Below, piece after piece: positions 7,560 through 14,746 of a stretch of 22,601 nucleotides of DNA (positions are counted from its first letter, which is position 1; the number at the start of each line of letters is the position of its first letter). Origin of the DNA: Methanomassiliicoccales archaeon (GTDB taxonomy: Archaea > Thermoplasmatota > Thermoplasmata > Methanomassiliicoccales > JACIVX01); NCBI GenBank assembly GCA_028679985.1, contig JAJRAH010000077.1, positions 1 to 22,601 on the forward strand, written 5' to 3'. Below the pieces are notes generated by a model. The model saw only the letters and a list, made by a program, of their open reading frames with translations, was not told where the DNA came from and did not search any database. The position numbers and the translations under genes were made by a program.

Positions 7560-8321
7560 ATGTCAGTCTCGAAGAAGACGATCATACCTGTAATGGGCGC
7601 TGTCATCACCCTCTCGGTGTTCATTCTGCTGTCCCTTTTCGCAAGAGGCAGTCTTGTCGACTACGCAACCATTCTCGCGTTCTTCCTCGTGCTGTTCCTC
7701 GTGATCCTGCTATTCGCCAGGTTCGAAGAGACGGCGATGTCCTCGAAGGAGGTCGCGTTGGTGGGAATCCTCGCCGCGATTACCGCGGCAGCCCGGATTC
7801 CCTTCGCTGCCTTGCCGAACATCCAGCCTTGCACCTTCCTGATAATAGCAACCGGCATCGTGTTCGGACCTCTTTCAGGCGTCATGGTCGGGAGCATGAC
7901 CGCCGCCGTCTCGAATATGTTCCTCGGTCAGGGGCCGTGGACCGTCTGGCAAATGGCAGGTTGGGGGCTAGTTGGCCTCCTTTCTGGGTATATCGGCAGA
8001 AGGAAGCCGGAAATCGGACCGCTCGGAATCGCCGTCCTCGGAGTGATTCTTGGAATGGTATACAATACTATCATGGACTTCTCAAGTTGGATTTGGCTCT
8101 ACGGCCTCGATCCGACGAAGTTCCTCGCTGTCTTCTCCCTGGGACTCCCGTTCGGAATCATTCACTCAATTGGAAACGCGGCCTTCGCGCTAGCGCTGGG
8201 AAAACCCGTGCTCTTCGCGTTCAGGAGATTCCAGCGCAGATTCCATGTCGCTTATGTCGACGCAGGACAGATGGGTGGTCCGTCCAAAGGCGATCGCAAA
8301 GAGAAGGTCGCGAGAGAATAG
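7560..8321 (+). CDS. ECF transporter S component, CbrT-like (predicted cobalamin/corrinoid specificity)
   Basis: The 253-residue product has two N-terminal hydrophobic segments (about 8-27 and 34-53) followed by a six-helix core like an ECF substrate-binding subunit. The core carries AARIPFAALPNIQP at 77-90 and SNMFLGQGPWTVWQM at 118-132. The GQGPW-type motif is, as far as I recall, typical of the predicted cobalamin S-component group (CbrT-like), and the neighbouring DUF4430 proteins support that. A GGAGGT site 7 nt upstream sets the ATG at 7560, 1 nt after ecfA. The C-terminal tail (about 222-253) is basic and hydrophilic. Its position as last gene completes an ECF operon with its own energising module. 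The S-component call is firm; the ligand is a prediction. Confidence 0.85.
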   Translation: MSVSKKTIIPVMGAVITLSVFILLSLFARGSLVDYATILAFFLVLFLVILLFARFEETAMSSKEVALVGILAAITAAARIPFAALPNIQPCTFLIIATGIVFGPLSGVMVGSMTAAVSNMFLGQGPWTVWQMAGWGLVGLLSGYIGRRKPEIGPLGIAVLGVILGMVYNTIMDFSSWIWLYGLDPTKFLAVFSLGLPFGIIHSIGNAAFALALGKPVLFAFRRFQRRFHVAYVDAGQMGGPSKGDRKEKVARE

Positions 8322-8380
8322 TCGGACTCCGTTTCTCTGCGAGGGCTTCGGATCGATTATTCCTCCAGAGCCGGATACCT

Positions 8381-9121
8381 TCAAGGACCGCTTACTTCGG
8401 GCACAGCGCTCGGATTGAAGGGATTGGTCCTAGCCGCGAGGGAGAACAGATAGGGGTAGTTGTTCTTCAGATGCCTCAGGTGGCTGAGCCACTCTCTCGC
8501 AAGAAGCGAATACGCCCGCTTTGCATCGTTCGTCAGGTGTTCGAGATCGGATTGCGGTATGGTCAGAAGATCCGTCCTCGCGTCGAGTTCCTCTGCGAAA
8601 TGAAAAACAGCCCAAAGGAGTTCCGTGAAGCTTTCGTGCTCGAGGAGGTTCGGATTCTCGAGCAGGCCCAGCAGGAACTCCCTCTTCTTCGTGAGGAACT
8701 CTCGGATGTCTTTGAGGTCGCTTCTCTGGACTGCAACTTCGTATCGATGATTCTTCATTCCATCCATCGCCTTATCGAACTCCTTGTCAGTCCAGTCTCC
8801 TTTCATGACTAGGTTTCCTCTCAACTCCTCCACGGCCGGATCCAGGTTCGACATCTTCCTGAGAAGGTGTGTGCCTACCTCGCTGAAAAACGCGCCAATC
8901 ACCATGTTCAGCTTGTTCAGCAAGGACTGTTTGTCTCTTGCGGACAGGAGTCGTTCAATGACGACGGTCACGAGCAATACACTGATGAAAAGGAATGCGA
9001 CGTCGCCGACAAAGTATATCGCGATGTGGAAGATGTCCCCGAAGATGAGATAGTGAATAAGGTACGTGACGCCCGAGAGAGCTAGAAGGACGACCGCAAC
9101 CGTGATCCACCACTTCTTCGT
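8381..9121 (-). CDS. Two-TM conserved membrane protein of unknown function with apparent ACG start
   Basis: The reading frame runs from 9121 to the TGA at 8383-8381 (246 residues). It begins T/M-K-K-W-W, has two hydrophobic helices (about 4-28 and 32-52), then a long soluble helical domain that starts with RLLSARDKQSLLNKLNMVIG. I recognise it as a widespread uncharacterised family whose members start M-K-x-W. No ATG, GTG or TTG occurs in frame between the stop at 9124-9122 and a TTG at 8977, which would remove both membrane helices. A GAGGTG site (9132-9127) sits 5 nt before ACG at 9121-9119, exactly where the start should be. So either ACG initiates here or there is a base error in an ATG. 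It is convergent with the ECF operon; function is unknown. Confidence 0.75.
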   Translation of the reverse strand, partial: TKKWWITVAVVLLALSGVTYLIHYLIFGDIFHIAIYFVGDVAFLFISVLLVTVVIERLLSARDKQSLLNKLNMVIGAFFSEVGTHLLRKMSNLDPAVEELRGNLVMKGDWTDKEFDKAMDGMKNHRYEVAVQRSDLKDIREFLTKKREFLLGLLENPNLLEHESFTELLWAVFHFAEELDARTDLLTIPQSDLEHLTNDAKRAYSLLAREWLSHLRHLKNNYPYLFSLAARTNPFNPSAVPEVSGP

Positions 9122-9254
9122 TCAACCACCTCAAGAGACCCTCGTCGGCCCGAACGCCGACCTCGCCTCGTTGTGTGCGAGTAAGGACGTATCGTTAGTT
9201 AGTTAAGCATTTCGGAAACAATGGTGGCCAGAGTGATGTGTAGCATTCGAATTC

Positions 9255-11366
9255 TCAGTTCGGATGCCTTTCTTCAATCATCTGAATCAGTCGCCCAATG
9301 TCTTTTGTCGGGGCCTTGCATGAGTTTCCAGCACAAAGGTAGACAGTTGCGCCTTCGCTATCCGCCTCCTTGCCCCTCGTGATTTCGATCAAGTCGTCGA
9401 GACCATCGTCCGATCCGAGGTCTTTCAGGACGATCAGCAGGTTCGGCAGATATTTCTTTCGCAATTCTCCAATCATATCAATGGCCTCCTGGGTCTTCGC
9501 TTTCTGCACAATGACGATTTCATGAGTCGGTCCGAACGCGGCATCCAACGCAATCAATAGGTGTGTGTGCGCCTCGAGATGCGACCAGAGGATATCCGGC
9601 ACATTCCTCATCATCAGAGAGGCTGTCCTCACGAACTCAGAGTCGCCCGTCAGGCGGCCGAGCACAAGCAGATCGAACAGCGCGACAGAATTGCCAGAGG
9701 GTGTTGCGCCATCAACAGTGTCCTTCCTCCTAACCAGGACTTCCGAGCCCCGGGACGAGCTGAAGAAACTCGCACTCTGTTCGTCCCAGAATATCTCAAT
9801 CATCAGCTTCGTCAAATCCCGAGCTTCTTTCAGATACTTTGGTTCAAAGGTCGCCTCATAGAGCTCTACCAGACCCCAGACGAAGAAGGCGTAATCCTCG
9901 AGGAAGCCATCGACGGAAGCGTTCCCTTCGCGAAATCTGTGGAAGAGCCTTCCCTGAGGCGAAGTCATGTTCTCGATTATGAAATCCGCAGCTGCCGACG
10001 CGGCTCTGCTATTATTCGAGTCATTCAAGGCCTGAGCAGCCTTGGCAAGTGCGGCAATCATGAGACCGTTCCAGTCGGTGAGAACCATGTCATCCTTGTC
10101 CGGTCGGATTCTCCTTTCCCTCGCCTTCAGCAGTTTCGACAAGCTGCTCGAATTGATATGCCTCAACTCCGCCGCGCTTATCCCGATGTCTCTGGAAATC
10201 TCGTCGTAGGAACCGCGCATGAACAGGTTTCCCCTTCTGCCTGTCTCTCCGCCTCTTGCGCCGGATTGAGGCGTGCAATTGAGGGCGAATGTTTGAGCAA
10301 AGACTTCGGCTTCCCTCGCAGAAAGCAGGTCGGCCGTCTCCTCTCCGCTCCAAATATAGAATCTACCTTCTATCCCTTCGCTGTCGGCATCCTCCGCCGA
10401 TATGAACGCTCCGTCCGGTGTAGACATGTCCCTGAGAACGTACGATATTGTGTCTTTCAGCGTCTCAGCATATTCTCCTTTTCCAGTTGCCAAGTATGCC
10501 TCCGCATAGGCCATCGACAACAAAGCTTGATCGTACAGCATCTTCTCGAAATGAGGCACCATCCAGGCCTTGTCGACCGAGTACCGATGAAAGCCGTATC
10601 CTATATGGTCCCAGATTCCGCCCCGTCTCATCGACTGCAGAGAGCGCTCGGCCATGCTGAGCGCGCTCGCATCTCCTGTCCTTTTCCAGTACCTCAGAAG
10701 GAAGATGAGTCTCGACGGCGTGGGAAACTTGGGGGCAGGTCCGAATCCCCCGTGCTCTTCGTCGTAGATATCGAGAAGTCTTTCGAATCCGCTTCGAAGA
10801 ACATCCTCCGTAGTCTCTTTTGTGGAAGTGCCAGGGGATTCGAACAGCGCTTCGAGAACTCGATCCGCGATCTCGTTCACCCTGTTCCTCTCGTCCTTCC
10901 ACACCTTCTCGACACTGAGAATGAGTTCCCTCATTCCGATTCGTCCGTACATGCTCTCTTTGGGAACATACGTGGCGGCGAAGAATGGCTTCCGATCGTG
11001 TGTCATCATGATAGTCAGGGGCCATCCACCCCCGCCGGTCATCATCTGACAGGCTGTCATGTATATGTCGTCGACGTCAGGCCTCTCTTCCCTATCGACC
11101 TTGACGCAGACGAACGTCTCATTCAGCAACCTCGCGATTTCGGGATCCTCAAAGGACTCCCTTTCCATTACGTGACACCAGTGGCAGGCCGAGTATCCTA
11201 TCGAAAGAAAGATCGGCTTATCCTCGACCTTGGCCCTACCGAAGGCCTCTTCTCCCCATGGAAACCAATCGACGGGGTTGTGCGCGTGCTGCAGCAAGTA
11301 CGGGCTCTTCTCGGAGATCAGCCTGTTTGCACGGCGGTCAGATTCCGGCCGCATGCTCGTGCTCAT
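9255..11366 (-). CDS. DUF255 / YyaL-family thioredoxin-domain protein
   Basis: This is a protein of about 703 residues with an N-terminal thioredoxin-like domain (DUF255) with the start signature EKSPYLLQHAHNPVDWFPWG (19-38) and the redox motif ACHWCHVM with Cys61 and Cys64, followed by a large (alpha/alpha)6-barrel region like N-acylglucosamine 2-epimerases and glycosidases (for example SVDKAWMVPHFEKMLYDQAL). The family includes bacterial YyaL and mammalian SPATA20; its reaction is not established. ATG 11366 follows a GAGG site by 3 nt; ATG 11354 is also possible. It overlaps the end of iscU by 29 nt, so it is the last gene of the sulfur/Fe-S operon. A role in thiol or persulfide handling is suggested by this context only. 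The open frame upstream of 11366 lies inside iscU and is not part of it. Confidence 0.9.
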   Translation of the reverse strand: MSTSMRPESDRRANRLISEKSPYLLQHAHNPVDWFPWGEEAFGRAKVEDKPIFLSIGYSACHWCHVMERESFEDPEIARLLNETFVCVKVDREERPDVDDIYMTACQMMTGGGGWPLTIMMTHDRKPFFAATYVPKESMYGRIGMRELILSVEKVWKDERNRVNEIADRVLEALFESPGTSTKETTEDVLRSGFERLLDIYDEEHGGFGPAPKFPTPSRLIFLLRYWKRTGDASALSMAERSLQSMRRGGIWDHIGYGFHRYSVDKAWMVPHFEKMLYDQALLSMAYAEAYLATGKGEYAETLKDTISYVLRDMSTPDGAFISAEDADSEGIEGRFYIWSGEETADLLSAREAEVFAQTFALNCTPQSGARGGETGRRGNLFMRGSYDEISRDIGISAAELRHINSSSLSKLLKARERRIRPDKDDMVLTDWNGLMIAALAKAAQALNDSNNSRAASAAADFIIENMTSPQGRLFHRFREGNASVDGFLEDYAFFVWGLVELYEATFEPKYLKEARDLTKLMIEIFWDEQSASFFSSSRGSEVLVRRKDTVDGATPSGNSVALFDLLVLGRLTGDSEFVRTASLMMRNVPDILWSHLEAHTHLLIALDAAFGPTHEIVIVQKAKTQEAIDMIGELRKKYLPNLLIVLKDLGSDDGLDDLIEITRGKEADSEGATVYLCAGNSCKAPTKDIGRLIQMIEERHPN

Positions 11367-11766
11367 CCGCCTCTTTCTTCCTGAGAGGCTCGATTTTGAT
11401 TCCCTTCTTCTTGTAATAATCCTGAATCGCGGAATGCAGGGCATCGGCAGCGAGATTCGAACAGTGCATCTTGATCGGCGGGAGCCCTTCCAATGCGTCT
11501 GCCACATCGCCTCTCGTGATCTTGAGCGCTTCTTCGATTGTCTTCCCTTTTGCAAGTTCGGTTATCATGCTGCTCGTAGCTATCGCAGCTCCGCAGCCGA
11601 AGGTCCTGAACTTTATGTCGGTGATTACTTCGTCCTTGACCTTTATCTGGATTTCCATCATGTCCCCGCATACGGGGTTGCCGACGCGTCCTACGCCATC
11701 GGGATTCTTTATCGTTCCGACATTCCTCGGATTCCTGAAGTGGTCCATACATCTGTCCGTATACAT
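11338..11766 (-). CDS. iscU: Fe-S cluster scaffold protein IscU
   Basis: The 142-residue product begins MYTDRCMDHFRNPRNVG, the standard IscU/NifU N-terminus, and keeps the three cluster-binding cysteines: Cys33 in VCGD, Cys58 in FGCGAA and Cys102 in HCSN, plus Asp35 of the CGD motif that destabilises the bound cluster for transfer. It builds [2Fe-2S] clusters together with IscS. The ATG at 11766 is preferred over the ATG at 11772 because GGAGG is 7 nt upstream of it and homologs start with MY. The iscS stop is 2 nt upstream, so coupling is tight. An acidic/His-rich C-terminal tail (EADEHEHAAG) extends beyond the usual end. Assignment is firm. Confidence 0.95.
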   Translation of the reverse strand: MYTDRCMDHFRNPRNVGTIKNPDGVGRVGNPVCGDMMEIQIKVKDEVITDIKFRTFGCGAAIATSSMITELAKGKTIEEALKITRGDVADALEGLPPIKMHCSNLAADALHSAIQDYYKKKGIKIEPLRKKEADEHEHAAGI

Positions 11767-11768
11767 TC

Positions 11769-12941
11769 TCATGCCTCCGTTTCCGGGTTGAGCGGGGACA
11801 TCTTCCGCAGCAGGTCCACGATCCCCGGCACGTTCTCCAAAACGTAGTTCACATCTTCGTCGCTCGTCCATCTTCCCATCGTAAGAAGTAGGGTCCCTTG
11901 AGCTTCCTCCGGCGGAACACCCATTCCCCTGAGGACGTGCGACGGTTCGAGGGTCTTGGAAGTACAGGCAGAACTCGTTGCCGCCGCGATCCCCATGTCG
12001 TTCAGTCGAAGTATCAGAGCTTCCCCTTCTATATAGTCGAATCTGAAGTTCACGTTGTTCGCCAGCCTCTTCTCCGGGTGTCCATTGAGATGGGCACCCT
12101 TCGTTCCCGACCCGATTTCCCTTATCATTCTATCCCTGAACTTCTTGAGCCTGGCGATTTCCCCCGACATTTCCTTCCCGGCCATTTCAGCCGCTTTTCC
12201 AAAGCCGACTATCCCGGGGACGTTCTCCGAGCCGGAACGCAGTCCCCTTTCCTGACCTCCTCCATGGATCAGGGGTTCTATCTTCACTCCTTTCTTGACG
12301 TAGAGTGCTCCGACGCCCTTCGGACCGCAAATGTCGTTTGATGATATCGACATCAGGTCGATGCTATCGACCCTGACATCGACTGGTGTCCTCCCGACGG
12401 CCGCCACTCCATCCACGTGCAGGTAGGCGCCGTGCTCTCTCGCGATCTTTCCGATATCTTTGATCGGCTGCACCGAGCCGACCTCGCCGTTTGCGTACGA
12501 GACAGATATCAAAGTCGTATCCTTCGTGATGGCTTCATCTACCCTGGCCGGATCGACGAACCCAAAGCCATCCACTGGGACAAGTGTCGCGTCAAAGCCG
12601 CGGGTCGTGAGCAACTTCACTGTGTTGAGTACCGACATGTGCTCGATCGTCGTCGTAATCAAACGCTTGCCCTTGTCAGCGTTCCGGAAGGCGACGCCTT
12701 TTATGGCCATGTTTATCGATTCCGTCGCGCCAGATGTGAAGACTATCTCTCCCGGATTCTCTGCGTTGATCAATTCGGCGACCTGTCGCCTCGCAAATTC
12801 CACAGCTTCTCTGGCTTCGGCACCCGCAAAGTGTATGCTCGAAGGATTGCCCGGTCTCTCCGAGACGAACGGAAGCATTGCCTCTGAAACCCTTGGGTCG
12901 ACCGGTGAGGCACTCGCGTAGTCCATATACACCGTTTTCAA
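11769..12941 (-). CDS. iscS: IscS-like protein lacking the PLP lysine (Archaeoglobus-type)
   Basis: The 390-residue protein is a class V aminotransferase fold of the NifS/IscS group: SGATESINMAIKG, HVDGVAAVG (175-183), GPKGVGALY, RSGSENVPG and the active-Cys loop SSACTSKTLEPSHVL. The PLP-binding Lys of the usual HK pair is Asp203 (GAC at 12335-12333) in SSNDICGPKG, and the PLP-contacting Gln is Ala180. The A. fulgidus IscS has the same Lys-to-Asp change and is known to act with IscU in cluster assembly without normal desulfurase chemistry. I chose TTG 12941 because it gives the family-like start MKTVYMDYAS, with GGGGA 5 nt upstream; ATG 12926 is an alternative. It lies between dsrE-like and iscU, so its partner is clearly IscU. 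Desulfurase activity is doubtful. Confidence 0.92.
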   Translation of the reverse strand: MKTVYMDYASASPVDPRVSEAMLPFVSERPGNPSSIHFAGAEAREAVEFARRQVAELINAENPGEIVFTSGATESINMAIKGVAFRNADKGKRLITTTIEHMSVLNTVKLLTTRGFDATLVPVDGFGFVDPARVDEAITKDTTLISVSYANGEVGSVQPIKDIGKIAREHGAYLHVDGVAAVGRTPVDVRVDSIDLMSISSNDICGPKGVGALYVKKGVKIEPLIHGGGQERGLRSGSENVPGIVGFGKAAEMAGKEMSGEIARLKKFRDRMIREIGSGTKGAHLNGHPEKRLANNVNFRFDYIEGEALILRLNDMGIAAATSSACTSKTLEPSHVLRGMGVPPEEAQGTLLLTMGRWTSDEDVNYVLENVPGIVDLLRKMSPLNPETEA

Positions 12942-12952
12942 TCGGATCCCCG

Positions 12953-13321
12953 CTAGAATGAGACTATCGAGTCGGCCTCCAAAGCGAGATCGTTCAGGGT
13001 CGCGGCTCCAACAACCTTTGCATAGCTGACGAAATCTCCCCTGGAAAGTCCCAACAGCTGCGTGCTCTGGTCGCAAACGTACATCTTCACGCCAGCCTTG
13101 TTCGCCTGGTCCATGACCTCCTTCAAAGACGGGAACGATCCGATCTTGATCTTCTCAGCTTCCCCCTTTTTGACTCCGCTCACTCCCGTGATGAGGAAGT
13201 ATATCGTTGCATCGATGTCCATCGCCGCCGCGGTCGTCGCGAGTATGAAGGGCGCGTACAGCCTCTCGGGATGGTCAGTTCCAGATGTCTGCACATACAG
13301 TATCTTCTTTCTCTCAGCCAT
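12953..13321 (-). CDS. DsrE/DsrF-like sulfur-relay family protein
   Basis: The 122-residue protein has the DsrE-like alpha/beta fold pattern: KILYVQTSGTDHPERLYAPF at the N-terminus and KMYVCDQSTQLLGLSRGDF around the single Cys83, the position that carries persulfide in sulfur-relay members. Small proteins of this group often sit beside TusA in archaeal and bacterial sulfur-trafficking loci. The ATG at 13321 has GGAGTGA upstream overlapping the tusA stop, and the gap to tusA is 11 nt, so they are co-translated. The gene ends 11 nt before iscS. Delivery of sulfane sulfur to the IscS-IscU complex is inferred from order and family; a direct partner is not proven. Confidence 0.85.
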   Translation of the reverse strand: MAERKKILYVQTSGTDHPERLYAPFILATTAAAMDIDATIYFLITGVSGVKKGEAEKIKIGSFPSLKEVMDQANKAGVKMYVCDQSTQLLGLSRGDFVSYAKVVGAATLNDLALEADSIVSF

Positions 13322-13332
13322 TCAAATCACTC

Positions 13333-13593
13333 CTATCCTTTCTTCACAAGAATCCTCAGTCTTCCTTCCTTCTTCTCTATCGACAGTACCTCGTTCCCGG
13401 TCCTCTTGGCCCAACGGACGATATCCTCCTCGGCGGCCGGGTCATCCGCAAGGACCTCCAATACCTGCCCCTTCTCAAGCTCTTCTATCTCTTCCCTAGT
13501 TCTCAGTATCGGTACTGGGCAGTAGAGCCCGATTGCGTCCAGAGTCCTGTCGGCCTTTGTCGCAGCGATAGAGGTCTCGCATTTCATGTTCAT
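13333..13593 (-). CDS. tusA: TusA/SirA-family sulfur carrier protein
   Basis: The 86-residue product is a complete TusA-like protein with the hallmark CPxP motif in IGLYCPVPIL (Cys25 as persulfide carrier) followed by the conserved helix REEIEELEKGQVLEVLADDP and the two-strand end. TusA proteins pass sulfane sulfur between proteins in thiolation and dissimilatory pathways. It is the first gene of the minus-strand operon. Two ATGs, 13593 and 13587, are usable; GAGGGAAG at 13603-13596 spaces better with the second. The gene lies just behind a TATA element at 13620-13613. A second Cys (Cys5) in the N-terminal tail is not part of the usual motif. Confidence 0.92.
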   Translation of the reverse strand: MNMKCETSIAATKADRTLDAIGLYCPVPILRTREEIEELEKGQVLEVLADDPAAEEDIVRWAKRTGNEVLSIEKKEGRLRILVKKG

Positions 13594-13612
13594 GTCTTCC
13601 CTCTTAACGATA

Positions 13613-13630
13613 GTTTATAGCCGTATTTTA
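13613..13630 (-). promoter_or_regulatory. TATA region of the tusA-dsrE-iscS-iscU-yyaL operon
   Basis: Two TATA-like elements lie on the minus strand, TAAAATAC (13630-13623) and CTATAAAC (13620-13613). They would start transcription near 13601 or 13592, so the mRNA would have a very short leader or none. The nearly 190 nt from here to the nitroreductase stop contain no gene that I can support. Confidence 0.5.
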
Positions 13631-13818
13631 CTTCTTTGGTGTCCAAACCCTCAAGGTCCTGACAATCGCGAAATCGATTGCCGATTGACTGGTCGCGCTG
13701 TCCTTGATGCCCTTGGGGATTCTCAAGGATTCAAATGAGAACTACTAAGATAAAACTTATTCGGAAGCTAGACTCGGGAGGTTCTGACACAGCATAGGAT
13801 ACTTCGAGATCATGCTGC

Positions 13819-14334
13819 TCAATACTTGTTGTAGGAAACCAGCTCGGTAAGGTTCTTTCTGTCTGTCCTCTCCGAATCCTCGGCGGGATAGCCGAGAGGC
13901 GTCAATGCAACCACTTTTGCCTCTGGCGGCACTCCGGTTGCCTCAGCCACCTTCTCCTCCTTGAACGAGCCGATCCAGCACGTTCCAAGCCCCTCTGCTG
14001 CTGCGGCCAACATTACATGGTCGAGCACGATCGCAACATCGACCGGGTAGCTGTTCATGTACCCGCCCATTATGGGATACGCCTCGTCGGGGAGACCGCA
14101 TGCGACAAGGACAATCGGTGCCTCCGCTACGAACCTCTGGTTATTGCACGCAGGCACCAACTTCCTTTTCACGTCTTCGTCGGTGACGACGATGATCTTC
14201 CATGGCTGAAAATTCTCGGCTGTGGGAGCCATCCTTGCTGCATTCAGGATTTTCTTCAACGACTCCTCCGATACAGCATCGCGCTTGAATTTCCTCACGC
14301 TTCTCCTGACCTTGATAGCTTCGAACAAGTCCAC
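13819..14334 (-). CDS. Nitroreductase-family FMN oxidoreductase
   Basis: The 171-residue protein shows the nitroreductase signatures: MDLFEAIKVRRSVRKF (FMN phosphate-binding Arg pair), AARMAPTAENFQPWKIIVV, the LDHVMLAAAAEGLGTCWIGS helix, and the end GYPAED. Family members are FMN-dependent NAD(P)H oxidoreductases acting on nitro compounds, quinones or flavins; the natural substrate is not readable here. It starts with GTG at 14334 with GGAG 7 nt upstream. No partner gene is attached; it lies alone between two intergenic regions. A nine-codon upstream frame ends 4 nt before it. Short length fits the single-domain subgroup. Confidence 0.92.
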   Translation of the reverse strand: MDLFEAIKVRRSVRKFKRDAVSEESLKKILNAARMAPTAENFQPWKIIVVTDEDVKRKLVPACNNQRFVAEAPIVLVACGLPDEAYPIMGGYMNSYPVDVAIVLDHVMLAAAAEGLGTCWIGSFKEEKVAEATGVPPEAKVVALTPLGYPAEDSERTDRKNLTELVSYNKY

Positions 14335-14746
14335 ACAATCACTCCACGATGCATCGGATCGGGTTCATTCTTCGTTCCTCAAAAACAACCCAGAAGGTGT
14401 ATTCCCCCTGTAACAGCGATTCAACGACGAGACGCCACTGTCAGACCCGTTGTTGGCCTTCCCATCGTATCGCAGGCGATGTTTCGCACGAACAGATCCG
14501 CGCACTGACACGGTGAGTGCAGCTAATGTGATTTTCGATATTAATTCTTTCGGAACTCCTCCAAGTTCGATGACATCAGAGCAGACGCTCAGCCCGCTTT
14601 GACTGGACGGGTGAGACCGGACGCTTGAATGCTGAGGAGACTTCGTGCCATCCTCGTGAATGATAGATGTCCCTCGCCGGATTGTGTAGATCGACTTTCA
14701 TTTCCGGAACGCGTGTGATCCGCCAGGGAGAGCCAATCGGACTTGC
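14335..14746. other. 412-nt stretch without a supportable gene
   Basis: This gap separates the end of the glutamate-synthase-like gene from the nitroreductase start. It holds a small hairpin (GCACT-N9-AGTGC around 14503-14521), an AT-rich element CGATATTAATTC near 14538-14549 that could serve as a TATA box on either strand, and a possible nine-codon upstream frame. No tRNA, SRP, RNase P or clear C/D-box features were recognised. An unannotated small RNA cannot be excluded. Confidence 0.4.
14339..14368 (-). other. Possible nine-residue leader frame upstream of the nitroreductase
   Basis: ATG at 14368-14366 is preceded by GAGGAA at about an 8-nt spacing and encodes MNPIRCIVE before TGA at 14341-14339, 4 nt before the nitroreductase GTG. 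It may couple translation or be chance. Coding evidence is only the ribosome-binding site and position. Confidence 0.2.

Noticed and set aside
7829..8812. Plus-strand open frame of 327 codons across the S component and the two-TM gene
   Set aside because: It overlaps two real genes in other frames, is rich in Arg and has no domain signature.
9561..11384. Long plus-strand open frame (607 codons) opposite the YyaL gene
   Set aside because: It is antisense to a clear DUF255 protein, has no recognisable domain, and its composition (Arg/His/Pro/Ser-rich) is typical of a shadow frame.
11367..11555. N-terminal extension of the YyaL frame
   Set aside because: The extension lies inside iscU in another frame and is Arg/Ser-rich; homologs start near the EKSPYLLQHA motif.
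12942..13076. N-terminal extension of the IscS frame
   Set aside because: It overlaps the dsrE-like gene and does not look like any NifS N-terminus.
14560..14700. C/D-box small RNA or RNase P/SRP RNA in the long gap
   Set aside because: ATGACA and CTGA fragments occur but not a proper RUGAUGA/CUGA pair at standard spacing, and no conserved SRP or RNase P segments were seen.
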